Source of the DNA: Flavimarina sp. Hel_I_48
Lineage (GTDB): Bacteria; Bacteroidota; Bacteroidia; Flavobacteriales; Flavobacteriaceae
DNA: 64,000 nt
Direction: 5' to 3'
NCBI RefSeq assembly: GCF_000733945.1
Contig: NZ_JPOL01000002.1
Coordinates: 10,001 to 74,000, forward strand
Under the pieces are notes generated by a model that saw only the letters and a program-made list of their open reading frames with translations, did not search any database and had not been told where the DNA came from. The translations under genes and the position numbers were made by a program. Of this stretch, positions 38,122 through 47,860 are shown one piece after another; within the stretch, counting starts at the first letter, position 1; each line of letters starts with the position of its first letter.

Positions 38122-38817
38122 ATGACAATTATTGTAGTACTTGTAGTTTCCGGAGCATTATTACTGGGTGCTGCCTGGGGGATTTATGGTTCGCTTTCTG
38201 CAGCGACCGAAGGTTTCCTGGTAGCCCTTGCCGGGGGTGCACTGCTGGTCTCCTCCATTTTAGAACTTATAAAACCCTCCATTGAACAATCTTCCCTGGG
38301 TGGGGCTATGGCAGTGGTATTTCTGGGCGCGGCCGTTTTTACCGGACTCGATTATATGGTAAAAAAGAAATTTGGATCTGAAAGCGGCGGCGGACTACTG
38401 GCAGCGATAACCCTGGACGGTATTCCAGAGAATCTTGCACTCGGTGTAGCGCTCATTGGAGCAAGTCCACTGGCGGTCGCAGCACTATCTGGTTCTATAT
38501 TTCTTTCCAACCTTCCCGAAGCGGCAGGCGGTGCTAAAGAAATGACGTCCAGTGGAACTTCAAAATCCAAGGTTTTTTGGCTTTGGGCAGCGACTGCAGT
38601 CCTGCTTTCAATAGCTGCCATTGTGGGCAATTTACTTCTGGACGGTACCTCTAAAGAGATCCTGGCCTACATTCGCTGTTTTGCAGGTGGCGCTGTGGTA
38701 GCCTCCCTTGCAATCGAAGTTTTCCCCAAAGCTTTTAAAGAAGATAATTACTGGGCAGGGATAGCAACAGCCATCGGTCTGGTGCTGGCTTTTATATTGA
38801 ACAGTTTTGGAGAATAA
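38122..38817 (+). CDS. ZIP-family metal transporter
   Basis: This 231-residue inner-membrane protein has about seven to eight hydrophobic segments and the ZIP-type helix motif LDGIPENLALGVALIGASP, followed by the second conserved helix SGSIFLSNLPEAAGGAKEM. The small size and the ENLALG variant resemble the bacterial ZIP-like branch. Zinc or other divalent cation uptake is the family role; direction and metal are not visible. A large inverted repeat lies in front of the gene and a strong terminator follows it. Confidence 0.85.
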   Translation: MTIIVVLVVSGALLLGAAWGIYGSLSAATEGFLVALAGGALLVSSILELIKPSIEQSSLGGAMAVVFLGAAVFTGLDYMVKKKFGSESGGGLLAAITLDGIPENLALGVALIGASPLAVAALSGSIFLSNLPEAAGGAKEMTSSGTSKSKVFWLWAATAVLLSIAAIVGNLLLDGTSKEILAYIRCFAGGAVVASLAIEVFPKAFKEDNYWAGIATAIGLVLAFILNSFGE

Positions 38818-38876
38818 TTACCGTTTTAGCGATAAAAACAGTCCATTTTAAAGCCAAATCCACCGTTTTTTACATT

Positions 38877-38904
38877 AAAAAGAGCGCTTTTAGCGCTCTT
38901 TTTT
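38877..38904. terminator. bidirectional terminator between ZIP and galM genes
   Basis: AAAAGAGCGC and GCGCTCTTTT arms around loop TTTTA, with A and T tracts on both sides. It lies between two convergent genes and should end both transcripts, that is, the ZIP gene and the long arabinose operon. Confidence 0.9.
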
Positions 38905-38941
38905 GTTGATAATAACCAAATTTTATATTCAGCAAAATATC

Positions 38942-40138
38942 TTATTTCGTTGAAAACTTAAATGAAGTCGTGGTAGTGTAGGTCTCTCTAGGATTTAAAA
39001 CTGTTGTGGGAAATTCGGCTTGGTTGGGTGCATCTGGATAATGTTGCGTTTCCATACAAAAACCGGTACGCTGGGCATACATTTCCTTTTCACCGCGCTG
39101 GGGAAGCGTTCCGTCCAGAAAATTACCTGTATAAAATTGTATGGCGGGCTCATCTGTCATAACTTCCATAAATCTCCCGGAAGCTTCATGATATGCCGAA
39201 GCTACTTTGCGCATACTGCCCTGATCATTTAATACCCAGCAATGATCATAACCCCCGGCAATCTTGAGTTGCTCATTCTCGGCATTTACTTCCTTAGCGA
39301 TAGCTTTTGCCTCCCGAAAATCAAAGGGCGTTCCTTCTACATTTCGTAATTCCCCGGTAGGGATCAACGTTTCGTTTACTGGCAAATAGGTATCTGCAGC
39401 TATCATGACCACATGATCTGTAATAGGTTTATTAAAATCCCCTGAGAGGTTAAAATAAGAATGTTGTGTTAGGTTGATTACCGTTTTCTTATCTGTCGTG
39501 GCCTCATACTTTACTTCTAGTGTATTATCACCTTTCAAGGTATAGATTACGGTAGTTTTGAGCGTGCCGGGATATCCCATTTCCATATCCTTGCTTGTAT
39601 AGCTAAGTTTTAATGAAGAATTATCAGCTTCTTGAGGCATTTCTTCAATTTGCCAGAACACTTTATCAAAGCCCTTATCCCCGCCATGCAAACTATTGGG
39701 TCCATCGTTTACAGGCAATTCATATTCTTTACCATCTAGCGAAAATTTACCGTTCGCGATCCTGTTTCCGTAGCGACCTATAAGCGCGCCAAAATAGGGG
39801 TTGTTTTCCATGTATTGTTCCAGGGAATCAAAACCTGTCACTACATCCTCAAAATTTCCATTTTTATCTGGAGCTTTTAAATGGGTAATGCGGCCACCAT
39901 AATTAATAACCGAAACTTCCATACCCTGTTCATTTTTCAAGGTATATTCCGTTACTTCCTGTCCGTCAGGCATGGTTCCAAAAGATGATTTTTCTATCGA
40001 AATACCCTCTTTTTCTACCGGTTTTTCGGCATTTTCAGTTGTTTTTTGCTTGTTTTCCCCTTTACAATTTACGGCTACGGCAGCAACAACAACCATAAAA
40101 AGCATTGTAAATAAGCAATTATATTTTCTCATATTCAT
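38942..40138 (-). CDS. galM: aldose 1-epimerase, lipoprotein
   Basis: From ATG 40138 the protein has 398 residues (Met at 40132 is an alternative; the longer frame runs into araA). A lipoprotein signal ends at VAVNC (Cys25), so the enzyme is likely periplasmic. GalM motifs are NYGGRITHLKAPDKNGN, FGALIGRYGNRIANGKF, SLHGGDKGFDKVFW, NLTQHSYFNLSG (catalytic His) and GYDHCWVL; a Glu near the C terminus (FCMETQHYPDAPNQ) matches the catalytic base region. It interconverts sugar anomers and so speeds arabinose uptake. It is last in the arabinose operon. Confidence 0.94.
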   Translation of the reverse strand: MNMRKYNCLFTMLFMVVVAAVAVNCKGENKQKTTENAEKPVEKEGISIEKSSFGTMPDGQEVTEYTLKNEQGMEVSVINYGGRITHLKAPDKNGNFEDVVTGFDSLEQYMENNPYFGALIGRYGNRIANGKFSLDGKEYELPVNDGPNSLHGGDKGFDKVFWQIEEMPQEADNSSLKLSYTSKDMEMGYPGTLKTTVIYTLKGDNTLEVKYEATTDKKTVINLTQHSYFNLSGDFNKPITDHVVMIAADTYLPVNETLIPTGELRNVEGTPFDFREAKAIAKEVNAENEQLKIAGGYDHCWVLNDQGSMRKVASAYHEASGRFMEVMTDEPAIQFYTGNFLDGTLPQRGEKEMYAQRTGFCMETQHYPDAPNQAEFPTTVLNPRETYTTTTSFKFSTK

Positions 40139-40151
40139 TAGTTGGTTTAGG

Positions 40152-41663
40152 TTACATTCCATGCTGAAAGAGGTGATAATAAGCCTCGTTTGCATGCAAT
40201 TTATCTTTAAAGTCCCTTACGCGGGTCTGCTCATCGATCACTAAAAGTTCAATGCCTGCGATTTCGGCAAAATCTTCCATAAATTCTGTAGTTACTGCCT
40301 GGCTATAAACGGTGTGGTGCGCTCCTCCTGCGAGAATCCACGTCGTTGCAGCAATATCCAGATTCGGTTTGCAATCCCAGAGTACACGTGCAACAGGCAG
40401 ATTAGGCAATTCCTCTTGCGGTTTTACCGCTTCAACTTCGTTAACGATAAGTCGGAAACGATTACCCATATCAACAAGAGATGCATTGATAGCGTTGCCA
40501 GCAGGCGAGTTAAAAACCAAACGCACGGGATCTTCCTTCCCACCTATTCCTAACGGATTTACGATACAGGAAGGTTTTACATCTGCGATGGAAGGACAGA
40601 TTTCCAACATGTGCGAACCCAGAACATAGGATTTCTCTGGTGTAAAATGATAAGTATAATCTTCCATAAAAGAAGTACCGCCATCCAGGCCAATGGCCAT
40701 AACTTTCATAGCACGGGTAAGCGCGGCCGTTTTCCAGTCACCTTCACCGCCAAAACCGTAACCATCTGCCATAAGACGCTGTGTTGCGATTCCCGGTAAT
40801 TGTTTTAGTTCGCCAAGGTTCTCAAAGGTATCTGTGAACGCTCCAAAACCACCTTCTTCAAGAAATGCCCGCAGACCGAGTTCTATTTTAGCGGCTTCAA
40901 TAAGGGACTGGCGTTTATCACCATTCTCTTTAAGGTTTTCACCCAAGGTATATTCCTCTTCATAGGTTTTAAGAAGGTCATTTAAATCAGACTCCTGAAT
41001 TTCATTTATTTTCCTGACTACGTCTGAAGAATCAAAACCGTTTACGGTAAAACCGAAACGCATCTGCGCTTCCACCTTATCACCTTCGGTTACCGCTACT
41101 TCCCTCATATTATCACCTATACGGGCAACTTTCAGGTTTTGGAACTCATTCCATCCCAGTGCGACACGGGCAAACACGCCCAGTTTTGCCTGTACGCGGT
41201 CGCTTTCCCAATGACCCACGACCACCTTGCGGTTTTTGCGCATACGCGTCATCATAAATCCGAATTCGCGGTCACCGTGCGCAGACTGATTGAGGTTCAT
41301 AAAATCCATATCAATCTTATCCCAGGGAATCTCTGCATTGAACTGCGTATGTAAATGACAAAGCGGTTTTTTGATCAGACTAAGTCCTTTTATCCACATT
41401 TTAGCCGGTGAGAAAGTGTGCATCCATAAAATAACACCAATACAGTTCTTGTTCCCGTTAGCCTCTAAACAAACATCTGTGATTTCATTAGGTTTGGTAA
41501 CTAAATTCTTGCAAACCAATTTTACCGGTATATGTGCCGATTTATTGAGTCCCTGGGTCATTTTCTGAGCATGTTCGGTAACTTTCTGCAAAGCCTCCTC
41601 GCCATATAAATGTTGACTTCCAGTGACAAACCAGACTTCGTATTGGTCAATATTGTACTCCAT
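40152..41663 (-). CDS. araA: L-arabinose isomerase
   Basis: This 503-residue enzyme converts L-arabinose to L-ribulose. It starts [18 protein letters not shown] and has [67 protein letters not shown] and the metal-binding [13 protein letters not shown] and [13 protein letters not shown]. Length and motifs match AraA. It lies 30 nt after the symporter gene and 13 nt before galM. Confidence 0.98.
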   Translation of the reverse strand: MEYNIDQYEVWFVTGSQHLYGEEALQKVTEHAQKMTQGLNKSAHIPVKLVCKNLVTKPNEITDVCLEANGNKNCIGVILWMHTFSPAKMWIKGLSLIKKPLCHLHTQFNAEIPWDKIDMDFMNLNQSAHGDREFGFMMTRMRKNRKVVVGHWESDRVQAKLGVFARVALGWNEFQNLKVARIGDNMREVAVTEGDKVEAQMRFGFTVNGFDSSDVVRKINEIQESDLNDLLKTYEEEYTLGENLKENGDKRQSLIEAAKIELGLRAFLEEGGFGAFTDTFENLGELKQLPGIATQRLMADGYGFGGEGDWKTAALTRAMKVMAIGLDGGTSFMEDYTYHFTPEKSYVLGSHMLEICPSIADVKPSCIVNPLGIGGKEDPVRLVFNSPAGNAINASLVDMGNRFRLIVNEVEAVKPQEELPNLPVARVLWDCKPNLDIAATTWILAGGAHHTVYSQAVTTEFMEDFAEIAGIELLVIDEQTRVRDFKDKLHANEAYYHLFQHGM

Positions 41664-41693
41664 AATTAATTTTTGCGTATTGAATAAATGAGT

Positions 41694-43343
41694 TTAAGAG
41701 AAATAGATGTAGATACCCAGAACCGCTATACAAATAAAGGTACCTGCAGGCTTCAAATATTTCCAAGGATTGATATTCACCTGGTTGGTATACTCTTCAA
41801 TATAATCAGTCTCCCTTGGATAAAATTTGCTAACTCCAAATAGAATGGCCAGTACAAGCACGAAAATGATACCCATGATATGTAGGAAATTCGGGAAAGC
41901 ATCTTTTGCAATAAAGGCGAGTTGAGCAGGATCAGACACACCAGAAAGTTCTGCGGTAGAAACCGCTTCCCCTACAAGGATCGGTTTTATGATATAAAGG
42001 GCTATTAAATAGGTCACGACTGCAAACACAATCGAAATATTTGCAGCCTTCCCAGATACGCGTTTTGAAAAATAACCCACCAGGACAATCGCTAAAATGG
42101 GAACACTAAAAGAGCCGTTAAGTTCTTGCAGGTAATTGAAAATACCACCTTCAACGCCATAAAGAAGAGGCGCGATCGTCATGGAGAATACCGCCAGGAA
42201 CATACCGAAAGTTTTACCGGCACGTACGACCTGCTTCTCTGAAGCGTTATTGTTGAAATATTGCTTGTACAAATCCAATCCAAACAGGGTAACGGAACTA
42301 TTTAAGGCCGAATTGAAAGAGCTCAAAATAGCCCCAAAAAGCACCGCTGCAAAGAAACCTACAAATGCGGTGGGCAATACTGCCTTTACAAGCATGGGAT
42401 ACGCTTCATCAGCATTTGTCAAATCTCCATTAAAAACCTGAAAAGCTATGATACCGGGCAATACCACGATAATGGGCCCCAATATTTTTACAAAGGCAGC
42501 CAGACAAAGTCCTTTTTGCCCTTCTGCGAGGTTCTTGGCACCCAGTGCGCGCTGAATAATCGCCTGGTTTGTTCCCCAGTAATAAAAGTTTACGATCAAC
42601 ATACCGGTAAACAATGTAGTCCAGGGCACTGAGGAGTTGGGTCCACCTAAAATATCAAATTTTTCGGGCAGGTTTGTGGTTAGTACGTTCATCCCATCAA
42701 TGATGTTGCCATCACCCACGAACATTAATCCAAAAATAGGTATCAAAAGTCCGCCTATAATAAGTCCTACCGCATTGATCGAATCTGATACCGCAACTGC
42801 TTTAAGACCGCCAAAAATGGCATAGATACTACCTATAATCCCAATACACCAGACGGTGACCCAGAGTGCCGTTTCAGGATCCATACCCATACGTTCGGGC
42901 AAGTCAAACATGGTGTTGATCGCCAGTGCTCCAGAGTATAAAACCGTAGGTAACATTGAAATCGCATATGCCATTAAGAATAGGATGGACACAATCGTTT
43001 TCGTAAGTTTTCCGTAGCGTTTTTCCAAAAACTGTGGAATGGTAGAAATACCGCCCTTTAAGTATTTAGGCAAGAGCACAAACGCGGTGAAAACCATTGC
43101 AATTGCTGCAAGGACTTCATAAGCGGCGATCAAAATACCTTCACTGAAAGCAATACCGTTTGTACCAACGATCTGTTCTGTGGAAAGGTTCGTTAATAAA
43201 AGGGATCCCGCAATTACGGGACCGGTCAAACTCCTGCCACCTAAAAAGTAGCCGTCTGAAGTTGTTTCATCTGTTTTCCGAGAAGCAAAATAAGAAATAA
43301 CCGCCACGAGCAAGGTAAAAGCGGCGAAGGTAATAAGTCCCAT
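41694..43343 (-). CDS. sodium/sugar symporter (SSS family)
   Basis: This 549-residue protein has about 14 membrane helices and the SSS/SGLT landmarks YFLGGRSLTGPVIAGSLLLTNLSTEQIVGTNG, AIFGGLKAVAVSDSINAVGL, YWGTNQAIIQRALGAKN and GAILSSFNSALNSSVTLF. Given its place between araD and araA, it most likely brings arabinose across the inner membrane driven by sodium. It takes the role played by AraE or an ABC transporter in other bacteria. The specificity is inferred from context. Confidence 0.93.
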   Translation of the reverse strand: MGLITFAAFTLLVAVISYFASRKTDETTSDGYFLGGRSLTGPVIAGSLLLTNLSTEQIVGTNGIAFSEGILIAAYEVLAAIAMVFTAFVLLPKYLKGGISTIPQFLEKRYGKLTKTIVSILFLMAYAISMLPTVLYSGALAINTMFDLPERMGMDPETALWVTVWCIGIIGSIYAIFGGLKAVAVSDSINAVGLIIGGLLIPIFGLMFVGDGNIIDGMNVLTTNLPEKFDILGGPNSSVPWTTLFTGMLIVNFYYWGTNQAIIQRALGAKNLAEGQKGLCLAAFVKILGPIIVVLPGIIAFQVFNGDLTNADEAYPMLVKAVLPTAFVGFFAAVLFGAILSSFNSALNSSVTLFGLDLYKQYFNNNASEKQVVRAGKTFGMFLAVFSMTIAPLLYGVEGGIFNYLQELNGSFSVPILAIVLVGYFSKRVSGKAANISIVFAVVTYLIALYIIKPILVGEAVSTAELSGVSDPAQLAFIAKDAFPNFLHIMGIIFVLVLAILFGVSKFYPRETDYIEEYTNQVNINPWKYLKPAGTFICIAVLGIYIYFS

Positions 43344-43376
43344 AAAGTACGTATTTATTTATTGATTAAGTTGTTT

Positions 43377-44078
43377 TTATTGTCCATAATATGCATCTTT
43401 CCCGTGCTTGCGTTCATAATGTTTTTTGATAAGGGAATCTTTTAAACGCGGGGCGTTGGGATTAATTTGTAAAGTCAGGAAGGCCATTCGAGCAACTTCT
43501 TCGAGTACCTTACTGTTGTAAACTGCTTTTGCCGCACTGGGGCCCCAGGTAAACGGACCGTGATTTCCCAGCAACACCATTTGAACTTCCTCATAGGAAA
43601 GTCCTTTTTTTTCAAAACAATCCAAAATCTGTATACCGGTATTGTGCTCGTAATTGCCAGATATAAGCTCATCTGCCATTGGAGGTGCGCAGGGAATATC
43701 TGCCGTTAGATGATCTGCATGGGTGGTACCAAAAACGGGTATATCCATCTGAGATTGTGCCCAGGCCACGGAATATGTAGCATGGGTATGGGCAATGCCG
43801 CCTATTTCTGGCCAGTTTTTATATAGAAATGCATGCGTTTTTGTATCAGAAGATGGACGCATGGCACCCTCTATAATCTCATTATCAAAATCAACGATTA
43901 CGATATCTTCCGGTTTTAAATCTGCATAAGGAACACCACTGGGTTTGATTGCAAAAACCTTGCGCTTACGATCCACCGCGCTAACGTTACCAAAGGTGTA
44001 GATTACTAAGTTAAGGGCATCAAGCTGCATATTTGCCTCGTAACACTCTTGTTTTAAATCCTGATAATTAGAATTCAT
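43377..44078 (-). CDS. araD: L-ribulose-5-phosphate 4-epimerase
   Basis: This 233-residue class II aldolase-family enzyme turns L-ribulose 5-phosphate into D-xylulose 5-phosphate. Visible blocks are TFGNVSAVDRKRKVFAIKPSGVPYADLKPEDIV, GGIAHTHATYSVAWAQ with the zinc-binding histidines, FGTTHADHLTADIPCAPPM, and LLGNHGPFTWG with the third histidine. The length is that of AraD. It starts 4 nt after the stop of araB, consistent with one operon. Confidence 0.97.
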   Translation of the reverse strand: MNSNYQDLKQECYEANMQLDALNLVIYTFGNVSAVDRKRKVFAIKPSGVPYADLKPEDIVIVDFDNEIIEGAMRPSSDTKTHAFLYKNWPEIGGIAHTHATYSVAWAQSQMDIPVFGTTHADHLTADIPCAPPMADELISGNYEHNTGIQILDCFEKKGLSYEEVQMVLLGNHGPFTWGPSAAKAVYNSKVLEEVARMAFLTLQINPNAPRLKDSLIKKHYERKHGKDAYYGQ

Positions 44079-44082
44079 ATCA

Positions 44083-45759
44083 CTATTGGTTTTTTTTCTG
44101 TTGATTTTCTACAAATTCACTTAAACCTTCATAAGATCTCAGCAATTTACTATAAATTTTTATGGCATCTGGTTCTGGTTGATATTCTGCTTCAAAATCG
44201 CTACCCATATGTTTACCCGCGGTAATCACATCCTCGTAAATTCCTGCCGCTACCGCAGCATAAATGGCTGCTCCAAGTGCTGGCGCCTGATCAGATTCGG
44301 CAATTTTAATAGGCCTGTTGAGAACATTGGCCAGCGTTTGCATGATAAAGGGAGACTTTCTAGCAACTCCACCTATACCTATAACGGTATGAATGGCCAC
44401 CCCTTCTTCTTCAAACCGCTCTACAATCTTAAGTGCTCCAAAGCAGATCGCATTGACGAGCGCCTTAAACATATGTGGCGCACGTGTACCCAGGTTCAAA
44501 CCACTAAAGGCACTTTTAAGTTCCTGGTTAGCATCTGGCGTTCTACGCCCATTGATCCAATCTAAGGCCGTTGGAATACTTTCAGATAACGGTACTTCCT
44601 CGGCATCCTGAGTCAATTTTTTGATAAAATTAGCCGAAATCTCCTCTTTTAGGGCTGTTTTTTGCTCTTCAGAAAGTATTTTAGAGGAAAGAACAAGTTC
44701 ATCAACGGGCCACATGAGCACATCTTTAAACCAGGCCAATAAATCACCAAAAGCAGACTGACCCGCTTCTAAACCTACCAGGCCTGGGATCACAGAACCA
44801 TCTACCTGACCGCAAATACCACGTACCGTATTTTGACTTATAACATCCTTAGAAGCCACAATAATATCACAGGTTGAAGTGCCCATGACCCTTACGAGCG
44901 CATGCTCTTCAATTTTTGCGCCTACCGCCCCGGCGTGTGCGTCAAAAGTACCAACGGCGACAATAGTTTCTGTGGTAAGTCCCAACCTTTCTGCCCATTC
45001 TTTACTTAGTTTACCGGCAATCTCATTAGAGGTAAAGGTTTTTGAATAAAGTCTATCGCGCAATTGCGCTAGATAGGGATCAAGTTTTTCCAAAAAAGAA
45101 GCTTCCGGAAGTCCGTCCCAGGCTTCATGCCACATCGCTTTGTGACCGGCAGCGCAACGGCTTCTTTTAAAATCGGCAAGACTGGTTTTTTCTATAATGG
45201 AAAATGTCATTAAATCGCAATGTTCCATCCAGGAATAAGCGGCTTCCTTAACTGCGGCATCCTCACGGGCAACATGTAAAATTTTTGCCCAGAACCATTC
45301 TGACGAGTAAATCCCACCTTCAAATTTTGTAAAATCCGTACCGTCCCAGGATCTTGCTAGTTCGTTGATTTCATTGGCCTCATTAATTGCTGTATGGTCT
45401 TTCCAAAGCACCATCATCGCATTTGGGTTTTCTTCAAAGCCAGAAACCAACGCAAGGGGTATCCCCTCTTTGTTGACAGGAACTGGTGAAGAGCCTGTAG
45501 TGTCTATGCAAATTCCCTTGATTTGTTTAGGATCTACTTTACTCCTGGAAACTATCGCCGTGATTGTCTTCTCAAGCCCTTCAATATGATCTAATGGATG
45601 CTGGCGAAAACGATTTTCTGAAGGGTTACAGTAAAGACCTTTCTGCCATCGTTTATAATAGCTCACTTCGGCTTCTATCTCCTTACCGTTTGCTGCATTG
45701 ATTAAAACCGCCCGTACGGAGTCTGATCCATAATCTAGCCCTATAACAAAATCACTCAT
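44083..45759 (-). CDS. araB: ribulokinase
   Basis: From ATG 45759 (MSDFVIGLDYGSDSVRAVLINA) the protein has 558 residues; a longer frame adds seven unlikely residues. It is an FGGY-family kinase that phosphorylates L-ribulose. Motifs include ICIDTTGSSPVPVNKEG, ALVSGFEENPNAMMVLWKDHTA, GTFDAHAGAVGA (catalytic Asp), VRVMGTSTCDIIVA and the late IGIGGVARKSPFIMQTLANVLNRPI ATP-binding block. An AraR-type palindrome and a TANNTTTG element lie upstream, so it probably heads its own transcript with araD, the symporter, araA and galM. Confidence 0.97.
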   Translation of the reverse strand: MSDFVIGLDYGSDSVRAVLINAANGKEIEAEVSYYKRWQKGLYCNPSENRFRQHPLDHIEGLEKTITAIVSRSKVDPKQIKGICIDTTGSSPVPVNKEGIPLALVSGFEENPNAMMVLWKDHTAINEANEINELARSWDGTDFTKFEGGIYSSEWFWAKILHVAREDAAVKEAAYSWMEHCDLMTFSIIEKTSLADFKRSRCAAGHKAMWHEAWDGLPEASFLEKLDPYLAQLRDRLYSKTFTSNEIAGKLSKEWAERLGLTTETIVAVGTFDAHAGAVGAKIEEHALVRVMGTSTCDIIVASKDVISQNTVRGICGQVDGSVIPGLVGLEAGQSAFGDLLAWFKDVLMWPVDELVLSSKILSEEQKTALKEEISANFIKKLTQDAEEVPLSESIPTALDWINGRRTPDANQELKSAFSGLNLGTRAPHMFKALVNAICFGALKIVERFEEEGVAIHTVIGIGGVARKSPFIMQTLANVLNRPIKIAESDQAPALGAAIYAAVAAGIYEDVITAGKHMGSDFEAEYQPEPDAIKIYSKLLRSYEGLSEFVENQQKKNQ

Positions 45760-45781
45760 AAATTTTCTCTTTATTGACAAA

Positions 45782-45789
45782 CAAAACTA
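45782..45789 (-). promoter_or_regulatory. -7 element of the araB operon
   Basis: The complement of 45782-45789 is TAGTTTTG, matching TANNTTTG, 22 nt upstream of the araB start. No TTG lies at the -33 position; that place is taken by the regulator palindrome at 45805-45823. Confidence 0.5.
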
Positions 45790-45804
45790 ACTATTTACTT
45801 CTTA

Positions 45805-45823
45805 AAATGTAAAAAATACATTT
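45805..45823. promoter_or_regulatory. AraR-type operator in front of araB
   Basis: AAATGTA-AAAAA-TACATTT, a perfect 7-bp inverted repeat with a 5-nt spacer, lies 45 nt upstream of araB and overlaps its expected -33 region. The same site with one change is found in front of susC (58677-58695). A regulator bound here would block RNA polymerase. Confidence 0.75.
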
Positions 45824-45840
45824 AATATTACAGTTAGAGT

Positions 45841-47838
45841 CTATTTTTTAAATGCAATTCTAACCACATTCAATGAATACGGAGCTAGTGTTTGTTTGCT
45901 GGTACTACCTTTAACAGAAATAGCTTTTGTTACCGGACTAATCTCTTCTTGAGAATCAAAAGAGTTTTCACTGGTCAAACTATCATCGCGTAAAACCTGA
46001 ACCGTACCCTGGCTTTTTACTTTTTTACCCTCAAAATTCAGAACGATTTCCTTCGGTTTATCTGAAGTATTGACCATCTTTAGAACTACTTCATTAGCTT
46101 CGGAATCTAAAGTTGCCGATGCGAATAGATCATCCTGTCCGGTTAGTGACATCCCATCCTGAGTAATAGAAATAAGATCTGTTCCCCTGTTTGTTGCATA
46201 CAACTTTTGTACGTAATAGTTGGGCGTCCCATAGGATTCCAAGTTGTTGAACCAGATCATATCTGGCGTCCATTGCCATCCTTCTGCATGCGCCATTAAG
46301 GGAGCATAAGAAGTTAATTGTACGACTTCTGCATTGCGCTCCAGACCGGTCATAAAAGCGGCCTCCGCCAGTGCGGTATCCCAGTTGTTTTTGTTCTCTG
46401 GACTCGCAATCGCAACACTTTGGGCTGCATATTCACCGGCAAAAATTTTAGGTCCGTTACGGTCATAGCTGTCATAACGCGTTGCATTTTCCTTAAACCA
46501 TTGCGGACTCTTGTAATAGTGCTCATCTATGATCTCTGCGCCTATTTTTTTCAATTCTTTCATTCCGTATTCAAAATAATCACCTTCAGGGAAAGGACCG
46601 CTTCCAGAAACAATGATTATATCAGGATATTTAAATTGGATAGCCTCGTTGAACACTTTATAACGCTCAATATATTCAGGGCCCCACTGCTCGTTACCTA
46701 CGCCTATATATTTCATATTGAACGGTTCGGGATGACCCATATCTTCACGAACTTTGCCCCATGGCGTATCTGTAGATCCGTTTGCAAATTCAATAAGATC
46801 CAAAGCATCCTGTACGTAAGGCTGCAATTCATCCATAGGCACCAATTCCCCCGTGTTAAATTGACAAGCGATACCGCAGCTTAAGATAGGAAGTGGTTCT
46901 GCACCCAAATCTTCAGACAACTGAAAGTATTCAAAAAAGCCGAGTCCAAAGGATTGATAATAATCTGGTGTCAACCGGTGCTCAAATTCCGTGTTCCAGC
47001 GGTTTATCAGATTGGGACGTTCTTCTACGGGGCCCACGGTCTTTTTCCACTGGTAGCGACGTGCCAGTGTACGACCTTCTACGATACAACCCCCTGGAAA
47101 TCTCAAAAATCCAGGGTCCATATCAGCCAAAAGCTGTACTAAGTCCTTACGTAACCCGTTTTCACGACCTTTCCAGGTATCCTTTGGAAATAGCGAAACC
47201 ATATCAAGACCCAACTCGCCAGTACCTTCAAAAGTTAATTTTAAAGAACCTTTCATCACGGTTTCATTCGGAATAAGCTCTGCTTTATAGCTGGCCCATT
47301 CTGAGCCGGAAACAGGAATGATTGCTTCTCCAATACTTTTCCCCGCATCGTTTAATAAAGTAACCGTGACTGACGATACATTGCCCTGCATCTGTTTTGC
47401 ATCAAAAGTAAACCGGTATGCCTCGCCTTCTTTGATCCCCATACCACGGAAACCTTCATTGTGAAGTTCATAGCCTTCCGCGTTTTTGACCTGCACCCTT
47501 ATAAAATTTTGGTTTGCATCCCCTTCAGCATATTTTACCGGTAATGCGTAACCTGACTCTTCATTAAATGAATGCCGATCGCTGTTAGGTTGGGTCCAGC
47601 CCATCATGGGAAGGGTAAATTCAAATGAACGGTTTTTTATCATTTCTGCATACAAACCACCATCTGCGGCAAAGTTTATATCTTCAAAAAAAATACCGTA
47701 CATGGTAGGCTGTATGGGCGCTATGGTCTCATTCATGTGCACGGTTAATTCTTGCTGTGCATTTATGGGATTACTACCTATCAAAGTAGCCGTTATGAAA
47801 GCAGCTACCCCTGCAGTTCTAATACGTTGATTGATCAT
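45841..47838 (-). CDS. alpha-L-arabinofuranosidase, GH51 (large form)
   Basis: This 665-residue secreted enzyme (signal peptide to about residue 27) has the GH51 opening HMNETIAPIQPTMYGIFFEDINFAADGGLYAEMIKNRSFE, a beta-rich insert of carbohydrate-binding type at about residues 80-225, then the catalytic barrel. The acid/base is Glu383 in YIGVGNEQWG and the nucleophile is Glu469 in IFAGEYAAQS. It removes arabinofuranosyl side groups from arabinan or arabinoxylan. It is the last of the glycosidase genes, 22 nt after the GH127 gene. Confidence 0.95.
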   Translation of the reverse strand: MINQRIRTAGVAAFITATLIGSNPINAQQELTVHMNETIAPIQPTMYGIFFEDINFAADGGLYAEMIKNRSFEFTLPMMGWTQPNSDRHSFNEESGYALPVKYAEGDANQNFIRVQVKNAEGYELHNEGFRGMGIKEGEAYRFTFDAKQMQGNVSSVTVTLLNDAGKSIGEAIIPVSGSEWASYKAELIPNETVMKGSLKLTFEGTGELGLDMVSLFPKDTWKGRENGLRKDLVQLLADMDPGFLRFPGGCIVEGRTLARRYQWKKTVGPVEERPNLINRWNTEFEHRLTPDYYQSFGLGFFEYFQLSEDLGAEPLPILSCGIACQFNTGELVPMDELQPYVQDALDLIEFANGSTDTPWGKVREDMGHPEPFNMKYIGVGNEQWGPEYIERYKVFNEAIQFKYPDIIIVSGSGPFPEGDYFEYGMKELKKIGAEIIDEHYYKSPQWFKENATRYDSYDRNGPKIFAGEYAAQSVAIASPENKNNWDTALAEAAFMTGLERNAEVVQLTSYAPLMAHAEGWQWTPDMIWFNNLESYGTPNYYVQKLYATNRGTDLISITQDGMSLTGQDDLFASATLDSEANEVVLKMVNTSDKPKEIVLNFEGKKVKSQGTVQVLRDDSLTSENSFDSQEEISPVTKAISVKGSTSKQTLAPYSLNVVRIAFKK

Positions 47839-47860
47839 ACTGTGAATTTTATTCGCTGGT

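Noticed and set aside
46318..46884. 188-residue plus-strand frame
   Set aside because: It is antisense to the catalytic part of the GH51 enzyme, has no promoter or protein-like motif, and is a shadow frame.
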